A stretch of 38,246 nucleotides of DNA from an uncultured Ruminococcus sp. (GCA_905233755.1 CAJODM010000016.1:1-38246); one strand, 5' to 3'. Counted from the stretch's first letter, positions 18,741 through 27,708 are shown. Notes: generated by a model from the letters alone, not told the origin. Numbers and translations: made by a program.

Positions 18741-18799
18741 AAGTGTTGTATGATAAACCCGCTTGCCGCTCCTATGCCGGCGCGGCGGGGCCGTTATGT

Positions 18800-19360
18800 T
18801 CAGGTGTTCGCGACAACGACCATCGCGTGGCGGATGATCTTGTCGTGGATCTTGTAGCCCTTCTGATAGACCGCCGCAACGGCGTTCTCGGGCAGCGCGG
18901 CGTCCTCGGTCATCGAGACCGCGTTGTGGATCGCGGGGTCAAACGCATCGCCCACCTCGCCGAACGCCTCGATCGAGAGCTTGTCAAAGCTGGACCTCAG
19001 CTGCGCCGAGATCAGCTCGAGCCCCTTGCTGAACTCCTCGGGGACCTGCTTGCCCTCGAGCTGCAGCAGCGCCTGGGTCACGCTGTCCGCAAGCGGCAGG
19101 ATCTCCTTGACCGCGCGGGCGGTCGCGTCGTCGTATATCTGCAGCTTCTCGGTGCCGGTGCGCTTGCGAAAGTTATCATACTCGGCATACAGCCGCAGAT
19201 ACTTCTCCTTCTCTGCCGAAAGCTCGTTCTGGAGCTTCTCTTCGGCCGTCTCCTCAGGTGCCTCCTCGGGCGCCTTCTCTGTGTCGATCTGCCCTTCGAC
19301 GGGCTCGTCGATCACGTCGGCCGTCGGGTCGGTCTGGGGCTTGTTCTTCTGTTTAGCCAT
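18800..19360 (-). CDS. grpE: Nucleotide exchange factor GrpE
   Basis: GrpE releases ADP from DnaK. The 186-residue product has a disordered acidic N-terminus (about 1-50), a long helical dimerisation region (KYLRLYAEYDNFRKRT, the family signature start) and a C-terminal beta domain ending GYKIHDKIIRHAMVVVA. It lies 17 nt downstream of hrcA with AGGAGG before the ATG, and 99 nt upstream of dnaK. Confidence 0.97.
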   Translation of the reverse strand: MAKQKNKPQTDPTADVIDEPVEGQIDTEKAPEEAPEETAEEKLQNELSAEKEKYLRLYAEYDNFRKRTGTEKLQIYDDATARAVKEILPLADSVTQALLQLEGKQVPEEFSKGLELISAQLRSSFDKLSIEAFGEVGDAFDPAIHNAVSMTEDAALPENAVAAVYQKGYKIHDKIIRHAMVVVANT

Positions 19361-19377
19361 AGCTTCCTCCTATTCGC

Positions 19378-20397
19378 TCAGTGTTCCAGCAGCTCGCCGA
19401 TGGTGCGCGAGACACACGAAGCGGCAAAGCTCACCTCGCCCATCACGGTACAGTAGTCGATCCTCAGCGGTGCGATCACCGCGACTGCGCCGGCGTTCTC
19501 GCCCGCGATCTCGTACCGCGAGGTGATCACCGCGCTGTCGGCGAGCCCGCCAATGCGGCTCTCCTCCCCCAGGTACACGGCGTCGCCGCGGCTGTGGTTC
19601 AACAGCTCGACGATGCCGTTCGAGTCGGCGAGCACGCGCATCACGTTGCGCGCATAGCGGATATCGTATCCGTCCGAGAACAACAGGTTGGTCTCGCCCG
19701 ATACGGCGACGCTGACCTGCAGCGCGTTCTGCACCGCCTCGTACAGCGCCATCAGCACATCGGGGATGAACAGCGACAGCTCGCCCATCGACGACGCGGT
19801 CGTCTGCAAAAACCCGCGGGTGATCTCGGTGAGCCGGATGCCGCTGAAGCGGTCGTTGATCGCCTTGTCAAACATCTCGAGCAGCTCGGGCGTGAGCACG
19901 AACTCACACCGGAACAGCCGGCTCTGCACCATGCCGTTCGATGTCACCAGCACCGCCATCGACGAGTGCCGTCCGGTCGATACGAACCGGATGCGGTGTA
20001 CCCGCGCGTCGGCGGACGAGGGCGAGGTCGCCACCGCCGCCATGTCGGTCAGCTCCGAGAGCACCGACGCGGTCTTGCGCAGGATATACTCGGGCGACGC
20101 CCTGCCCGAGCGGATGATGTGCTCGATGTGGCTGCTGACCCGCTCGCTTGGCTGCCGATGCGGCATGAGATAGTCGATATAGTAACGGTACCCCTGCTTG
20201 GTCGGCACCCGGCCGGCAGAGGTATGCGGCTGCTCCAGATATCCGTCGACGTCGAGCGCCTTGAGCTCGTTGCGGACGGTCGCCGACGATACGCCGATGC
20301 TGTCGGCGATCGCCGAGGAGCCCACCGGCTCGCCCGACGCGGTATATCGCTCCACCACGGCGGACAGTATCTTCTCGCGGCGCTGCGCTAGCTTCAT
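19378..20397 (-). CDS. hrcA: Heat-inducible transcription repressor HrcA
   Basis: HrcA is the repressor of class I heat-shock genes; it binds CIRCE and needs GroE for activity. The 339-residue product has the N-terminal winged helix (RREKILSAVVERY..., SSATVRNELKALD as recognition region, HTSAGRVPTKQGYRYYID wing) and the GAF-like dimerisation domain. It is first in the operon, 50 nt downstream of a perfect CIRCE, so it represses itself and grpE-dnaK-dnaJ. A separate groESL operon is not in the window. Confidence 0.97.
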   Translation of the reverse strand: MKLAQRREKILSAVVERYTASGEPVGSSAIADSIGVSSATVRNELKALDVDGYLEQPHTSAGRVPTKQGYRYYIDYLMPHRQPSERVSSHIEHIIRSGRASPEYILRKTASVLSELTDMAAVATSPSSADARVHRIRFVSTGRHSSMAVLVTSNGMVQSRLFRCEFVLTPELLEMFDKAINDRFSGIRLTEITRGFLQTTASSMGELSLFIPDVLMALYEAVQNALQVSVAVSGETNLLFSDGYDIRYARNVMRVLADSNGIVELLNHSRGDAVYLGEESRIGGLADSAVITSRYEIAGENAGAVAVIAPLRIDYCTVMGEVSFAASCVSRTIGELLEH

Positions 20398-20450
20398 CTA
20401 TACCATCCCTTTCTGTGGTGGTGCGGCAGCTCGAGCCGCCTTCGGAACCG

Positions 20451-20477
20451 TTAGCACTCTCGACCTTCGAGTGCTAA
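20451..20477. promoter_or_regulatory. CIRCE operator (HrcA binding site)
   Basis: TTAGCACTC (20451-20459), 9-nt spacer, GAGTGCTAA (20469-20477): an exact match to the CIRCE consensus. It lies directly downstream of the -10 of the hrcA promoter, in the transcribed leader, where bound HrcA blocks transcription. Confidence 0.97.
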
Positions 20478-20488
20478 CTCTGGTTTAT

Positions 20489-20517
20489 AGTATACCCATT
20501 TATTTCGGAAAAGTCAA
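20489..20517 (-). promoter_or_regulatory. Sigma-A promoter of the hrcA-grpE-dnaK-dnaJ operon
   Basis: On the minus strand TTGACT (20517-20512), 17 nt, TATACT (20494-20489). CIRCE follows immediately. Confidence 0.85.
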
Positions 20518-20550
20518 CCATTTTATTATGAACAATTTGTAAAATGCCGG

Positions 20551-20585
20551 AAATAAAACAAACCCGCGTACCTTCGTACACGGGT
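20551..20585 (-). terminator. Terminator of the rimP-truB operon
   Basis: ACCCGCGTAC (20562-20571) pairs with GTACACGGGT (20576-20585), one internal mismatch and a CTTC loop. On the minus strand it is followed by TTGTTTTATTT. A 157-bp repeat element separates it from the truB stop codon. Confidence 0.75.
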
Positions 20586-20587
20586 CA

Positions 20588-20744
20588 TACTAAGTTTCCT
20601 TTAAAAGCTTTAACAGATTTATTAACGGAAAATTTCACAGAGCAAGGCGGAGGACGCAGGCATACTGACGTATGTCAAGGACGACAACGCAGCTATGCGG
20701 AATTTAACGCAATAAATGTTAATGTGTTTAAATGAAACTTAGTA
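20588..20744. mobile_element. MITE-like element with long inverted ends at the truB stop
   Basis: TACTAAGTTTC (20588-20598) and its exact reverse complement GAAACTTAGTA (20734-20744) bound a 157-bp segment; the similarity continues inward for about 35 nt with mismatches. The trinucleotide TCA flanks both ends (20585-20587 and 20745-20747), a candidate target duplication, and the right copy is the truB stop codon read on the other strand. The centre has a hairpin, GGCATAC/GTATGTC. No transposase is encoded. The AT-rich arms differ in composition from the neighbouring genes. The name MITE is by structure only. Confidence 0.6.
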
Positions 20745-21635
20745 TCAAAAGTGCTTGTACATTTTGAGCTCGCCTGCATCCATATCGACGATTCCGAGGG
20801 ACAGGAACTGCCCGCCGCTGTCCTTGACGCGATAGACCGCGCCGTCGTCGGCATGGTGTTTGAGTGCGGTGCGGTCTAGCGAAAGCGGATTGCCGTTGCG
20901 GAACCGGTGCGCCTGCGCGTCGCTGACCACAAGTTCGGGAAAGCTCTGAAAAAGGGATTCCACATCGCGCAGCTCGAGCGTGCCCGCCGCCGCGATATCC
21001 CCGAGTGTCGAGAGCGTCACCGCGTCCGCGAGCGTATAGCCGCACGCCGCCGTTCGCTCCAGATCGGTCATCACGCCGACGGTGCCGAGCGACCGCGCAA
21101 GATCGTCGATGAGGGTGCGGACATAGGTGCCGCGGCTGCACGCGATCGACAGCTCGCCCTCCTGCCGCTGTTCATCAAACCGCAAGAGCGTCAGCGCATA
21201 GACCGTGACCGTTCTCGTCCTTCGTTCGACCGTGACCCCCTCGCGCGCATACTGATAGAGCCGCTTTCCGTCCACGGACACCGCCGAGTACATCGGCGGG
21301 AGCTGCTCGATCTTCCCGCGAAAGCGGGACAGCGCCCTCTCGATCTCTTGTGCAGACAGGTGCGTGTGCTCCTCCTGCTGTACCGTGCCCCAGATATCCA
21401 GCGTATCGGTGGCGATCCCCAGCCGGAACGCGGCGCGGTACGCCTTGTCGTGGTTTGGGATGATATCCTGCGCCTTGGTCGCCGTGCCCAGCAGCACCGG
21501 CAGCACACCGGTCGCGTTGGGGTCGAGGGTGCCGGTATGGCCCGCCTTCTTCACGCCGAGGATCCGCCGCACCACCTGAACGACGTCGAAGGAGGTATAG
21601 CCCTTCTCCTTGTTGATGACGATGACGCCGTTCAC
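20745..21635 (-). CDS. truB: tRNA pseudouridine(55) synthase
   Basis: TruB forms pseudouridine 55 in the T-loop of tRNAs. The 296-residue product begins MNGVIVINKEKGYTSFDVV and has the catalytic Asp38 in HTGTLDPNATGVLPVLLG, then GKRLYQYAREG and SCSRGTYVRTLIDDLA-type motifs, ending in a short PUA-like region. The start is GTG at 21635, overlapping the nrnA stop (GTGA), which fits translational coupling and the family's usual N-terminus. An open frame continues upstream to 21932 but has no TruB similarity. It is the last gene of the rimP operon, and its TGA stop abuts a MITE-like element. Confidence 0.96.
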   Translation of the reverse strand: MNGVIVINKEKGYTSFDVVQVVRRILGVKKAGHTGTLDPNATGVLPVLLGTATKAQDIIPNHDKAYRAAFRLGIATDTLDIWGTVQQEEHTHLSAQEIERALSRFRGKIEQLPPMYSAVSVDGKRLYQYAREGVTVERRTRTVTVYALTLLRFDEQRQEGELSIACSRGTYVRTLIDDLARSLGTVGVMTDLERTAACGYTLADAVTLSTLGDIAAAGTLELRDVESLFQSFPELVVSDAQAHRFRNGNPLSLDRTALKHHADDGAVYRVKDSGGQFLSLGIVDMDAGELKMYKHF

Positions 21636-22576
21636 AGCGTCTCCTCTGCCGCGCGGATGAGCTGTTCCTTGACGCTGCCGAGCGTCCCCTCGATCGAGCA
21701 TCCGGCCGCTGCGGGATGACCGCCGCCGCCAAACCGCGCACAGAACGCCGCCGCGTCTATACGATCGTTGGTACGGACGGATATCTTGAAGGTGCCGTCG
21801 GGCTTCTCGCGCATGGTGATCCCCATCTTCACGCCCTCGATCTGGCGCGGGATAGAGGCGATCCCCTCGAGCTCGTCGTCGGTCGTGCCGAGCGCCTCCT
21901 GCATCGAGAGCGTGGTGTAGACGATGGCGCACTGGCCGCCGGCATAGAACTCCATGTTCTCATAGATCATGCGCTCGAGCTTAATCTTGGCGCGGGATTT
22001 GAGCACAAAGTTGATGTTGTTAATCTCTTTCCAGTTGCAGTATCCCATCACCTTCGCCGCTACCGTATGGGTGCGCTCGGTGGTGTTGGTATAGCAGAAG
22101 CACCCCGTGTCGGTCGACACGCCGGTGTAGATGCCCTGAGCGATATCCTCGTCGAGCTCGACGCCGAGGTACCGCACGATCTCATAGATGATCTCGGCGG
22201 CAGCCGCCGCTGTCGGATCAACATAGATGTTGTCCGCCTCGACCGAGTTGACGCGGTGATGGTCGATGCACAGGTCGATATGATCGACGCCCTCCATCAC
22301 CTGCGGGCCGAGCAGCGACATCGCCGCCACGTCCACGCTGACGATATAGGCGGGGGTGAACGCCTGCTCCCGATAGTGGTTGGCAAGGTAGCGTAGCTTT
22401 GCGGGCAGATCGCCCTCTACGGCGACGTTCGCGTTCTTGCCGAGCTTGCGCAGCGCCTTGCACAGCGCGAACGCGCACCCCAACGTATCGCCGTCGGGGT
22501 AGGTATGGGTCAGGATGCGATAGTTGTCGTTCTCCAACAGGAGCGCGACCGTCTCAGTCAGCGTTATCTTCCTCAT
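21632..22576 (-). CDS. nrnA: DHH/DHHA1 phosphoesterase, NrnA-like oligoribonuclease/pAp phosphatase
   Basis: NrnA-type enzymes degrade very short RNAs (nanoRNA) and 3'-phosphoadenosine 5'-phosphate, and some cleave cyclic-di-AMP products. The 314-residue protein has THTYPDGDTLGCA (metal-binding His24, Asp28, Asp30), VDVA (Asp82), CIDHHRVN (DHH 105-107), then a DHHA1 domain ending GGGGHPAAAGCSI. Its ATG follows GGAGG by 6 nt and overlaps the rbfA end by 23 nt. This position between rbfA and truB is standard in Firmicutes. The exact substrate cannot be read from sequence. Confidence 0.93.
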   Translation of the reverse strand: MRKITLTETVALLLENDNYRILTHTYPDGDTLGCAFALCKALRKLGKNANVAVEGDLPAKLRYLANHYREQAFTPAYIVSVDVAAMSLLGPQVMEGVDHIDLCIDHHRVNSVEADNIYVDPTAAAAAEIIYEIVRYLGVELDEDIAQGIYTGVSTDTGCFCYTNTTERTHTVAAKVMGYCNWKEINNINFVLKSRAKIKLERMIYENMEFYAGGQCAIVYTTLSMQEALGTTDDELEGIASIPRQIEGVKMGITMREKPDGTFKISVRTNDRIDAAAFCARFGGGGHPAAAGCSIEGTLGSVKEQLIRAAEETL

Positions 22577-22931
22577 CGGTGTCCTCCTTGATGTCGAGAG
22601 AGTTGAGGATCCGGCTGATCTCGGCGCTGTACTCGATCGAGTCGGTCGGCGTGAAGATCAGCTCGGGCACATGGCGCAGCCGTAGCCGCAGCCCCAGCTC
22701 CCGACGGATAAATCCCGCTGCGCTGACAAGCCCCTTTGCGGCGTTTTTCGCCGCGTCGAGCCCCTCGAGCGCGCTGATATAGACCGTGCAGTAGGACAGG
22801 TCGTTCGTGACCTCTACCCGAACGATCGAGAGAAAGCACGCCTTGATCCGCGGGTCCTTCAGCTCGCGAAAGATCGCTGTCAGCTCGCGCTTGATGTCCT
22901 CCGTGGTCCGTCCCAGTTTATGGCTGTTCAT
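22554..22931 (-). CDS. rbfA: Ribosome-binding factor A
   Basis: RbfA assists late maturation of 30S subunits and 16S rRNA 5'-end processing. The 125-residue product has a single KH-type domain with the family start (LGRTTEDIKRELTAIFRELKD as spread over residues 6-26) and LRHVPELIFTPTDSIEYSAEI near the end. It lies 39 nt after infB with its own AAAGGA site and overlaps nrnA at the 3' end. Confidence 0.96.
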   Translation of the reverse strand: MNSHKLGRTTEDIKRELTAIFRELKDPRIKACFLSIVRVEVTNDLSYCTVYISALEGLDAAKNAAKGLVSAAGFIRRELGLRLRLRHVPELIFTPTDSIEYSAEISRILNSLDIKEDTDEEDNAD

Positions 22932-22970
22932 GCAGATTCCTTTCGACGCAAAAAACCGTCTGCTGTTCTA

Positions 22971-25343
22971 TCAGTCCTCGCGATACTCCTCGATGGTGAA
23001 CACTTCGAAGATATCGCCTTCCTTGATGTCGTTGTACTTCTCGAGCCCGATACCGCACTCATAGCCCTCGGCGACCTCTTTGACCGAATCCTTGAACCGC
23101 TGCAGCGAGTCGATGGTGTCGTCGGCGATGATGATGCCGTCGCGCACCACGCGCACGCCTGCGCCGCGCTGGATCTTGCCGGACTTGACATAGGAGCCGG
23201 CGATGTTGCCGATGGACTTGATGCGGATGACGTTGCGCACCTCGGCGGTACCGAGGATGACCTCGCGCGTCTTCGGGGCGAGCATGCCCTTCATCGCGCT
23301 CTCGATCTCTTCGATACAATCATAGATGACGCGATACATCCGCATATCCACGCCGTCGCGCTCGGCGTTCGCCTGAGCGGTGGCGTCGGGACGCACGTTG
23401 AACCCGACGATGATGGCGTTGGAGGCGTTCGCGAGCATGACGTCCGACTCGGACACCGCGCCCACCGCGCCGTGGATGATATTCACGCGCACCTCGTCGT
23501 TCGACAGCTTCTCGAGCGACTGGCGCACCGCCTCGACCGAGCCCTGGACGTCCGCCTTGACGATGATCTTCAGCTCCTTGATATCGCCGAGCTTCATCTG
23601 ATCGAACAGGTTGTCGAGCGTGACCTTGGTCTGGGCGTTGAACTGCGCCTCCTTGGCGTCGTGCCTGCGCTGTTCGACCAGCTCGCGGGCAAGACGCTCG
23701 TCGGTGACGGCGTTGAACGTATCGCCGCCGGTCGGCACATCGTCGAGACCGGTGATCTCGACCGGGATCGACGGGCCTGCCGCATCGACGCGGTTGCCCT
23801 TGTCGTCCGTCATTGCACGCACATGACCAACCGCCATGCCCGCGACAACGACGTCGCCGGTGTGCAGCGTACCGTTCTGGACGAGGATAGACGCGACCGG
23901 CCCTCTGCCCTTGTCGAGGCGCGCCTCGATGACGGTACCCCTTGCGGCGCGGTCGGGGTTGGCGCGCAGCTCCTTCATATCAGCTACCAGCAGCACCATC
24001 TCGAGCAGGTCGTCGATGCCCATGCCGGTCTTGGCCGACACCGGCACGCACGGCGTGTCGCCGCCCCACTCCTCGGGGATGAGCTCGTACTCGGTGAGCT
24101 GCTGCTTGACGGTCTCGGGATTGGCGCCGGGTTTATCCATCTTGTTGATGGCGACGATGACCGAGACCCCCGCCGCCTTGGCGTGGTTGATCGCCTCGAC
24201 CGTCTGGGGCATGATGCCGTCGTCGGCAGCCACCACGAGGATGGCGATATCGGTCACCTGGGCGCCGCGGGCGCGCATGGTGGTGAACGCCTCGTGTCCC
24301 GGGGTATCGAGGAAGGTGATGTCCCTGTTGTTGATGTTGACGCGATAGGCGCCGATGTGCTGGGTGATGCCGCCCGCCTCGGTATCGGTGACGTGGGCGT
24401 TGCGGATATAGTCGAGCAGCGAGGTCTTGCCGTGGTCGACGTGACCCATGACGACGACGACCGGCGCGCGGCTGACAAGGTTCTCGTCCTCATCCGCGCT
24501 GTCGTCGATGATGCGCTCCTCGATGGTGACGACGACCTCTTTCTCCACCTTGGCGTGGAACTCCATCGCGATCAGCGACGCGGTGTCAAAGTCGACCACA
24601 TCGTTCGCGGTAACCATGGTGCCCATGAGGAACGCCTTCTTGACCACCTCGGCGACGGTCGCCTTGAGCCGCAGCGCAAGGTCGCCGATGCTGATCTCGT
24701 CGGGGATCAGAACGGTCATGCGCTTTGCCTTGCGCTCCTTCTCGATACGCGCCATGCGCTCGCGCTCGGTCTCGCGCTTGCCGGAGCGGCGGTTCTTCTG
24801 CTTGGAGCGCTGGTTGATCTTCTGCTTCTTCGAGGACATGTTGTTCTCGTTGCGCACCTTGTCGAGCGCCATATCGTCATAGCGCTGGTTATAGCGGTCG
24901 ACGTTCACCTCGGCGGCGGACGTATCGATGATCCGTCCGGTGCCGCGCTTCGACTTGATCTCGGATTTCAGGTCGACCTCGGCGGTCTTGTCGACCTTCT
25001 TCTGCTCGGCGACGGGCTGCTTTGCGCTCTGCTGCGCCGAGGCGGGGCGGAGCTTATCCTTCGCCTCTTCTCTCTTACGCTTTTCTTCTGCGCGGCGCTG
25101 CTCGGCCTCTTTCTCGCGCTTTTCGATGGCCTCGTCGCGGACGGCAAAGTAGGCGTCGAGGTTCTCCATCGCGTTCTTCTGGGTGAAGTAGTCGAACACC
25201 ACGTCCAGCTCGTTCTCCTCGAGCGCGGTCATCGCCTTCTTATCCACACCGCAGTATTCCTTCAGCACCGCGATGATATCCTTGGTCTGGAGCCCGAGGT
25301 CGGTGGCGACCTCTTTGACCTTATACTTGATCATCATAGCCAT
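22971..25343 (-). CDS. infB: Translation initiation factor IF-2
   Basis: IF-2 is the GTPase that places initiator fMet-tRNA on the 30S subunit and drives subunit joining. The 790-residue product has an IF2_N domain ([20 protein letters not shown]), a charged linker (about 65-220, Lys/Arg/Glu/Gln-rich), a second IF2_N copy ([14 protein letters not shown]), and the G domain with [14 protein letters not shown] near residue 300, DTPGHEAF and NKMDKP. Domains II-IV follow, ending [12 protein letters not shown]. The ATG at 25343 is 7 nt from AGGAGG; upstream in-frame residues overlap ylxQ and are not IF-2-like. The SD overlaps the ylxQ stop, indicating coupling. Confidence 0.97.
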   Translation of the reverse strand: MAMMIKYKVKEVATDLGLQTKDIIAVLKEYCGVDKKAMTALEENELDVVFDYFTQKNAMENLDAYFAVRDEAIEKREKEAEQRRAEEKRKREEAKDKLRPASAQQSAKQPVAEQKKVDKTAEVDLKSEIKSKRGTGRIIDTSAAEVNVDRYNQRYDDMALDKVRNENNMSSKKQKINQRSKQKNRRSGKRETERERMARIEKERKAKRMTVLIPDEISIGDLALRLKATVAEVVKKAFLMGTMVTANDVVDFDTASLIAMEFHAKVEKEVVVTIEERIIDDSADEDENLVSRAPVVVVMGHVDHGKTSLLDYIRNAHVTDTEAGGITQHIGAYRVNINNRDITFLDTPGHEAFTTMRARGAQVTDIAILVVAADDGIMPQTVEAINHAKAAGVSVIVAINKMDKPGANPETVKQQLTEYELIPEEWGGDTPCVPVSAKTGMGIDDLLEMVLLVADMKELRANPDRAARGTVIEARLDKGRGPVASILVQNGTLHTGDVVVAGMAVGHVRAMTDDKGNRVDAAGPSIPVEITGLDDVPTGGDTFNAVTDERLARELVEQRRHDAKEAQFNAQTKVTLDNLFDQMKLGDIKELKIIVKADVQGSVEAVRQSLEKLSNDEVRVNIIHGAVGAVSESDVMLANASNAIIVGFNVRPDATAQANAERDGVDMRMYRVIYDCIEEIESAMKGMLAPKTREVILGTAEVRNVIRIKSIGNIAGSYVKSGKIQRGAGVRVVRDGIIIADDTIDSLQRFKDSVKEVAEGYECGIGLEKYNDIKEGDIFEVFTIEEYRED

Positions 25344-25356
25344 ATATGTTCCTCCT

Positions 25357-25659
25357 TTAGCTGTCAAGAAGTAATCGTATCTTTTCTGCAAATCCCTCAT
25401 CCGTGACGCCCAGCACCCCGCAGGTCTTGCCCAGCGCACACGAGAGCGCGTCCATATCGGTGACAAGCCGGATGAACGTCACGCCGCGGTTGCCGGCCGC
25501 TCGTTCGACCGCTTTGCGGCTGTTGTCCGAGAAGTCAGCAGCACACAGCACAAGTGTCGCGCTGCCGTCCTCTATCGCAGCGATGACGGTGTCTCTTCCG
25601 ATGACCATCCGCCGTGCCCTGCGGCACAGCCCCAGCGTCCCGAGCAACCTATCATTCAT
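25357..25659 (-). CDS. rplGA: L7Ae/L30e-family RNA-binding protein YlxQ
   Basis: This 100-residue protein belongs to the L7Ae/L30e fold (YlxQ group), small proteins that bind kink-turn RNA. Visible hallmarks are LLGLCRRA-like residues at the start ([17 protein letters not shown]), [13 protein letters not shown], and [22 protein letters not shown], the usual GK...VGV strand. It overlaps ylxR by 8 nt and lies directly before infB, the conserved Firmicutes order. Its role in the cell is unclear. It is often called a probable ribosomal protein, but that is not shown here. Confidence 0.9.
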   Translation of the reverse strand: MNDRLLGTLGLCRRARRMVIGRDTVIAAIEDGSATLVLCAADFSDNSRKAVERAAGNRGVTFIRLVTDMDALSCALGKTCGVLGVTDEGFAEKIRLLLDS

Positions 25660-25921
25660 CTGCGGTCATCTCGAGAGTCAGCCGGTCATAGATCTCGTCC
25701 GAGATCCGGCACGAGAACGCCCGCTCGAGGCGTTTGGCCTTCATCGCCTTCTGAAGGCATGCGCGATCGTGACAGATATACGCGCCCCTGCCGGGTTTCT
25801 TGCCGACAAGGTCGATCGAGATCTCGCCCTCTTTGTTGCGAACAACGCGGACGAGCTGTCGTTTATCTTTCATTTCGCCGCATCCGAGACACTTGCGCAG
25901 CGGGATCTTGCGTCCAGTCAT
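25652..25921 (-). CDS. ylxR: YlxR-family RNA-binding protein
   Basis: This 89-residue YlxR-family (DUF448) protein starts with RKIPLRKCLGCGEMKDKRQLVRVVR and has the hallmark GRGAYICHDRACLQKA. YlxR of B. subtilis has been linked to RNase P modulation, so an RNA-binding role is likely, though this is by family only. The gene lies 12 nt after nusA and overlaps ylxQ. Confidence 0.93.
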   Translation of the reverse strand: MTGRKIPLRKCLGCGEMKDKRQLVRVVRNKEGEISIDLVGKKPGRGAYICHDRACLQKAMKAKRLERAFSCRISDEIYDRLTLEMTADE

Positions 25922-25933
25922 CGTAACCCCTTC

Positions 25934-27013
25934 TTACTCTTTTTCTTCGTCATCCTCGTTCTCGCCCCAGAATCCGGATTCGGGACGGATATCGATCTTG
26001 TAGCCGGTCAGCTTGGCGGCTAACCGGACGTTCTGGCCCTTGTTGCCGATCGCGAGCGACAGCTGGCCGTCGGGGACGGTCGCCTTGCACGCCTTCTGGT
26101 CGCCCTCGTTGAGGTCGACCGACAGGACGTTGGCGGGCGAGAGCGCCGCCGCGATGAATACCTTGGGATCGTCGTTGTACAAGACGATGTCGATCTTCTC
26201 GCCGCCGAGCTCGTCGACGATGGTGTTGACGCGCGCGCCGCGTGCACCGATACAGGCGCCGACGGCGTCGATCTGGCTGTCCTCGCTGAAGACCGCCATC
26301 TTGGTACGGCTGCCCGCCTCGCGGGAGATCGACTTGATCTCGACGATCCCGTCATAGATCTCGGGGACCTCCTTCTCGAACAGCCGCTTGACAAAGTCGG
26401 GGTGCGTGCGCGAGATGGTGACGCGCGGGCCGCGCTCGGTCTCTTTCACGCCGGCGACATAGATCTTGATGCTGCTGCCCTCGCGCAGAACCTCGGTGCC
26501 GATCTGCTCGGAGCGGGGCAGTACCGCGACCGCGTTGCCGAACTTGAGCGTCACGTTGCCGGTCTCGGGATCCACGCGCTCGATGGTCGCGGTGGTGATC
26601 TCCTGCATCTTGGACTGGAACTCGACGAGCATCTGATCCTTCTCGCCGTCGCGGATGCCCTGACGGATGACCGAGCGGGCGGTCTGCACGGCGATACGAC
26701 CGAACTTCTTGGGCTCGAGCGTGATACCGACCTCCTTGCCGACGGCTGCGCGCTTCGATATCTCCAACGCATCGTCAAGCGATATCTCGTAGCTCGGGTC
26801 CTCGACCTCTTCGACTACGGTCTTCATCAGCTTGACCGAGAAGCTGTTCTTCTCGGGATCCATCTTGATATCCACGTTCTCGTTTCCGTCATACAGGTTG
26901 CGGCACGCCGACGCGATCGCCTTCTTGATCTGGGTGATCATATAGTCGACGGGGATTCCCTTTTCCTTTTCGAGCAGCCGCAGTGCGTCGAACATTTCTT
27001 TATTACTCGCCAT
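25934..27013 (-). CDS. nusA: Transcription termination/antitermination factor NusA
   Basis: NusA binds RNA polymerase and modulates pausing, termination and antitermination. The 359-residue product is the short Firmicutes form: N-terminal polymerase-binding domain (MASNKEMFDALRLLEKEK...), S1 domain (about 130-200), then KH1 (GARGARVNTIVDELGGEKID) and KH2 (AIGNKGQNVRLAAKLTG), and a brief acidic tail, with no C-terminal acidic repeats. I chose the ATG at 27013; the frame extends to a TTG at 27025 that sits on the ribosome binding site. It follows rimP by 65 nt. The operon leader carries a terminator-like hairpin that NusA might act on. Confidence 0.96.
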   Translation of the reverse strand: MASNKEMFDALRLLEKEKGIPVDYMITQIKKAIASACRNLYDGNENVDIKMDPEKNSFSVKLMKTVVEEVEDPSYEISLDDALEISKRAAVGKEVGITLEPKKFGRIAVQTARSVIRQGIRDGEKDQMLVEFQSKMQEITTATIERVDPETGNVTLKFGNAVAVLPRSEQIGTEVLREGSSIKIYVAGVKETERGPRVTISRTHPDFVKRLFEKEVPEIYDGIVEIKSISREAGSRTKMAVFSEDSQIDAVGACIGARGARVNTIVDELGGEKIDIVLYNDDPKVFIAAALSPANVLSVDLNEGDQKACKATVPDGQLSLAIGNKGQNVRLAAKLTGYKIDIRPESGFWGENEDDEEKE

Positions 27014-27078
27014 TTTTCCTATCAACCTTTCTTTTATATATATGATGTGTATGAATAACGATATGAAGCGCCACAGCG

Positions 27079-27558
27079 TCAGGAGAAGTCGTCCAGCTTG
27101 ATGAACGCAGTGTCCTTGCGGCTGATGGTGACGGTGTGCTCGCCGCTATGATCGGTGACGGTCACCATGCCGGATTCATACCCGGTGAGCACGCCCTTGA
27201 ACTCCTTGCCGATGTTGTCGAGCGGACGGATCATCTTCACCGAGATATCCGCACCGAGAAACCGGTCGAAGTGCTCGTCGCGGACAAGCTCGCGCTCGAT
27301 ACCCGGCGAGCTGACCTCGAGGATATACTCGCCCTCGATGGGGTCGAGGTCGTCGAGCGGGCCGTCGATCGCGCGGGACATCCGCTCACAGTCGTTGATG
27401 TCCACGCCGCCGTCCTTGTCGATGAAGATCCGCAGAAACCACTGCGAGCCCTCCTTGATATACCTTACATCCCAGATAGAGAGCCCCAGCTCCGACGCGA
27501 TCGGCGCTGCAAGCTCCCATACCGCGTTGACGGTATGCTTGCCTTTGCTGTTGGCCAT
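27079..27558 (-). CDS. rimP: Ribosome maturation factor RimP
   Basis: RimP is needed for efficient 30S maturation. The 159-residue product has the typical two-domain layout: N-terminal region with LGLSIWDVRYIKEG and LRIFIDKDGGVDINDCERMSR, the signature ILEVSSPGIERELV, then an SH3-like C-terminal domain. It is the first gene of the eight-gene operon to truB and has a GGAAAGGA ribosome binding site 7 nt from the ATG. The leader (about 120 nt) contains a hairpin. Confidence 0.96.
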   Translation of the reverse strand: MANSKGKHTVNAVWELAAPIASELGLSIWDVRYIKEGSQWFLRIFIDKDGGVDINDCERMSRAIDGPLDDLDPIEGEYILEVSSPGIERELVRDEHFDRFLGADISVKMIRPLDNIGKEFKGVLTGYESGMVTVTDHSGEHTVTISRKDTAFIKLDDFS

Positions 27559-27620
27559 ATGACGGTTCCTTTCCTAGTCCGGGCGCGCCGTGCTTTCGGC
27601 ACAGCTGCCCTCATACAACA

Positions 27621-27650
27621 TAAAAGAGCGGGTCCGTCAAGACCCACTCT
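27621..27650 (-). promoter_or_regulatory. Terminator-like hairpin in the rimP-nusA leader
   Basis: On the minus strand AGAGTGGGTC pairs with GACCCGCTCT (27650-27641 with 27634-27625; one G-U wobble, 6-nt loop), directly followed by a short U-tract (CUCUUUUAUG). It lies about 23 nt downstream of the expected start of transcription and about 63 nt before the rimP ATG, a position suited to attenuation. B. subtilis NusA is known, to my recollection, to repress its own operon through a leader terminator. Confidence 0.6.
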
Positions 27651-27679
27651 ATACATTAGATGTATATTCTACTGTCGTT

Positions 27680-27708
27680 ATTGTAGCACCGAAAGCCGAA
27701 AATGTCAA
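27680..27708 (-). promoter_or_regulatory. Strong sigma-A promoter of the rimP operon
   Basis: On the minus strand TTGACA (27708-27703), 17 nt, TACAAT (27685-27680). The -35 is consensus. Confidence 0.85.

Noticed and set aside
20544-20735. Plus-strand open frame across the MITE-like element
   Set aside because: It begins in the upstream terminator region and crosses the inverted ends. It has no ribosome binding site and does not look like a protein.
21636-21932. Upstream extension of truB to 21932
   Set aside because: The extra 99 residues overlap nrnA in another frame and do not resemble TruB. The GTG at 21635 gives the family's usual N-terminus.
22920-25406. 828-codon plus-strand open frame opposite infB
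   Set aside because: It is antisense to a secure infB over its whole length, with biased DVLGHR-type composition. It is an effect of codon use, not a gene.
25344-25466. Upstream extension of infB to 25466
   Set aside because: The added residues overlap ylxQ and are not like IF-2; AGGAGG fixes the start at 25343.
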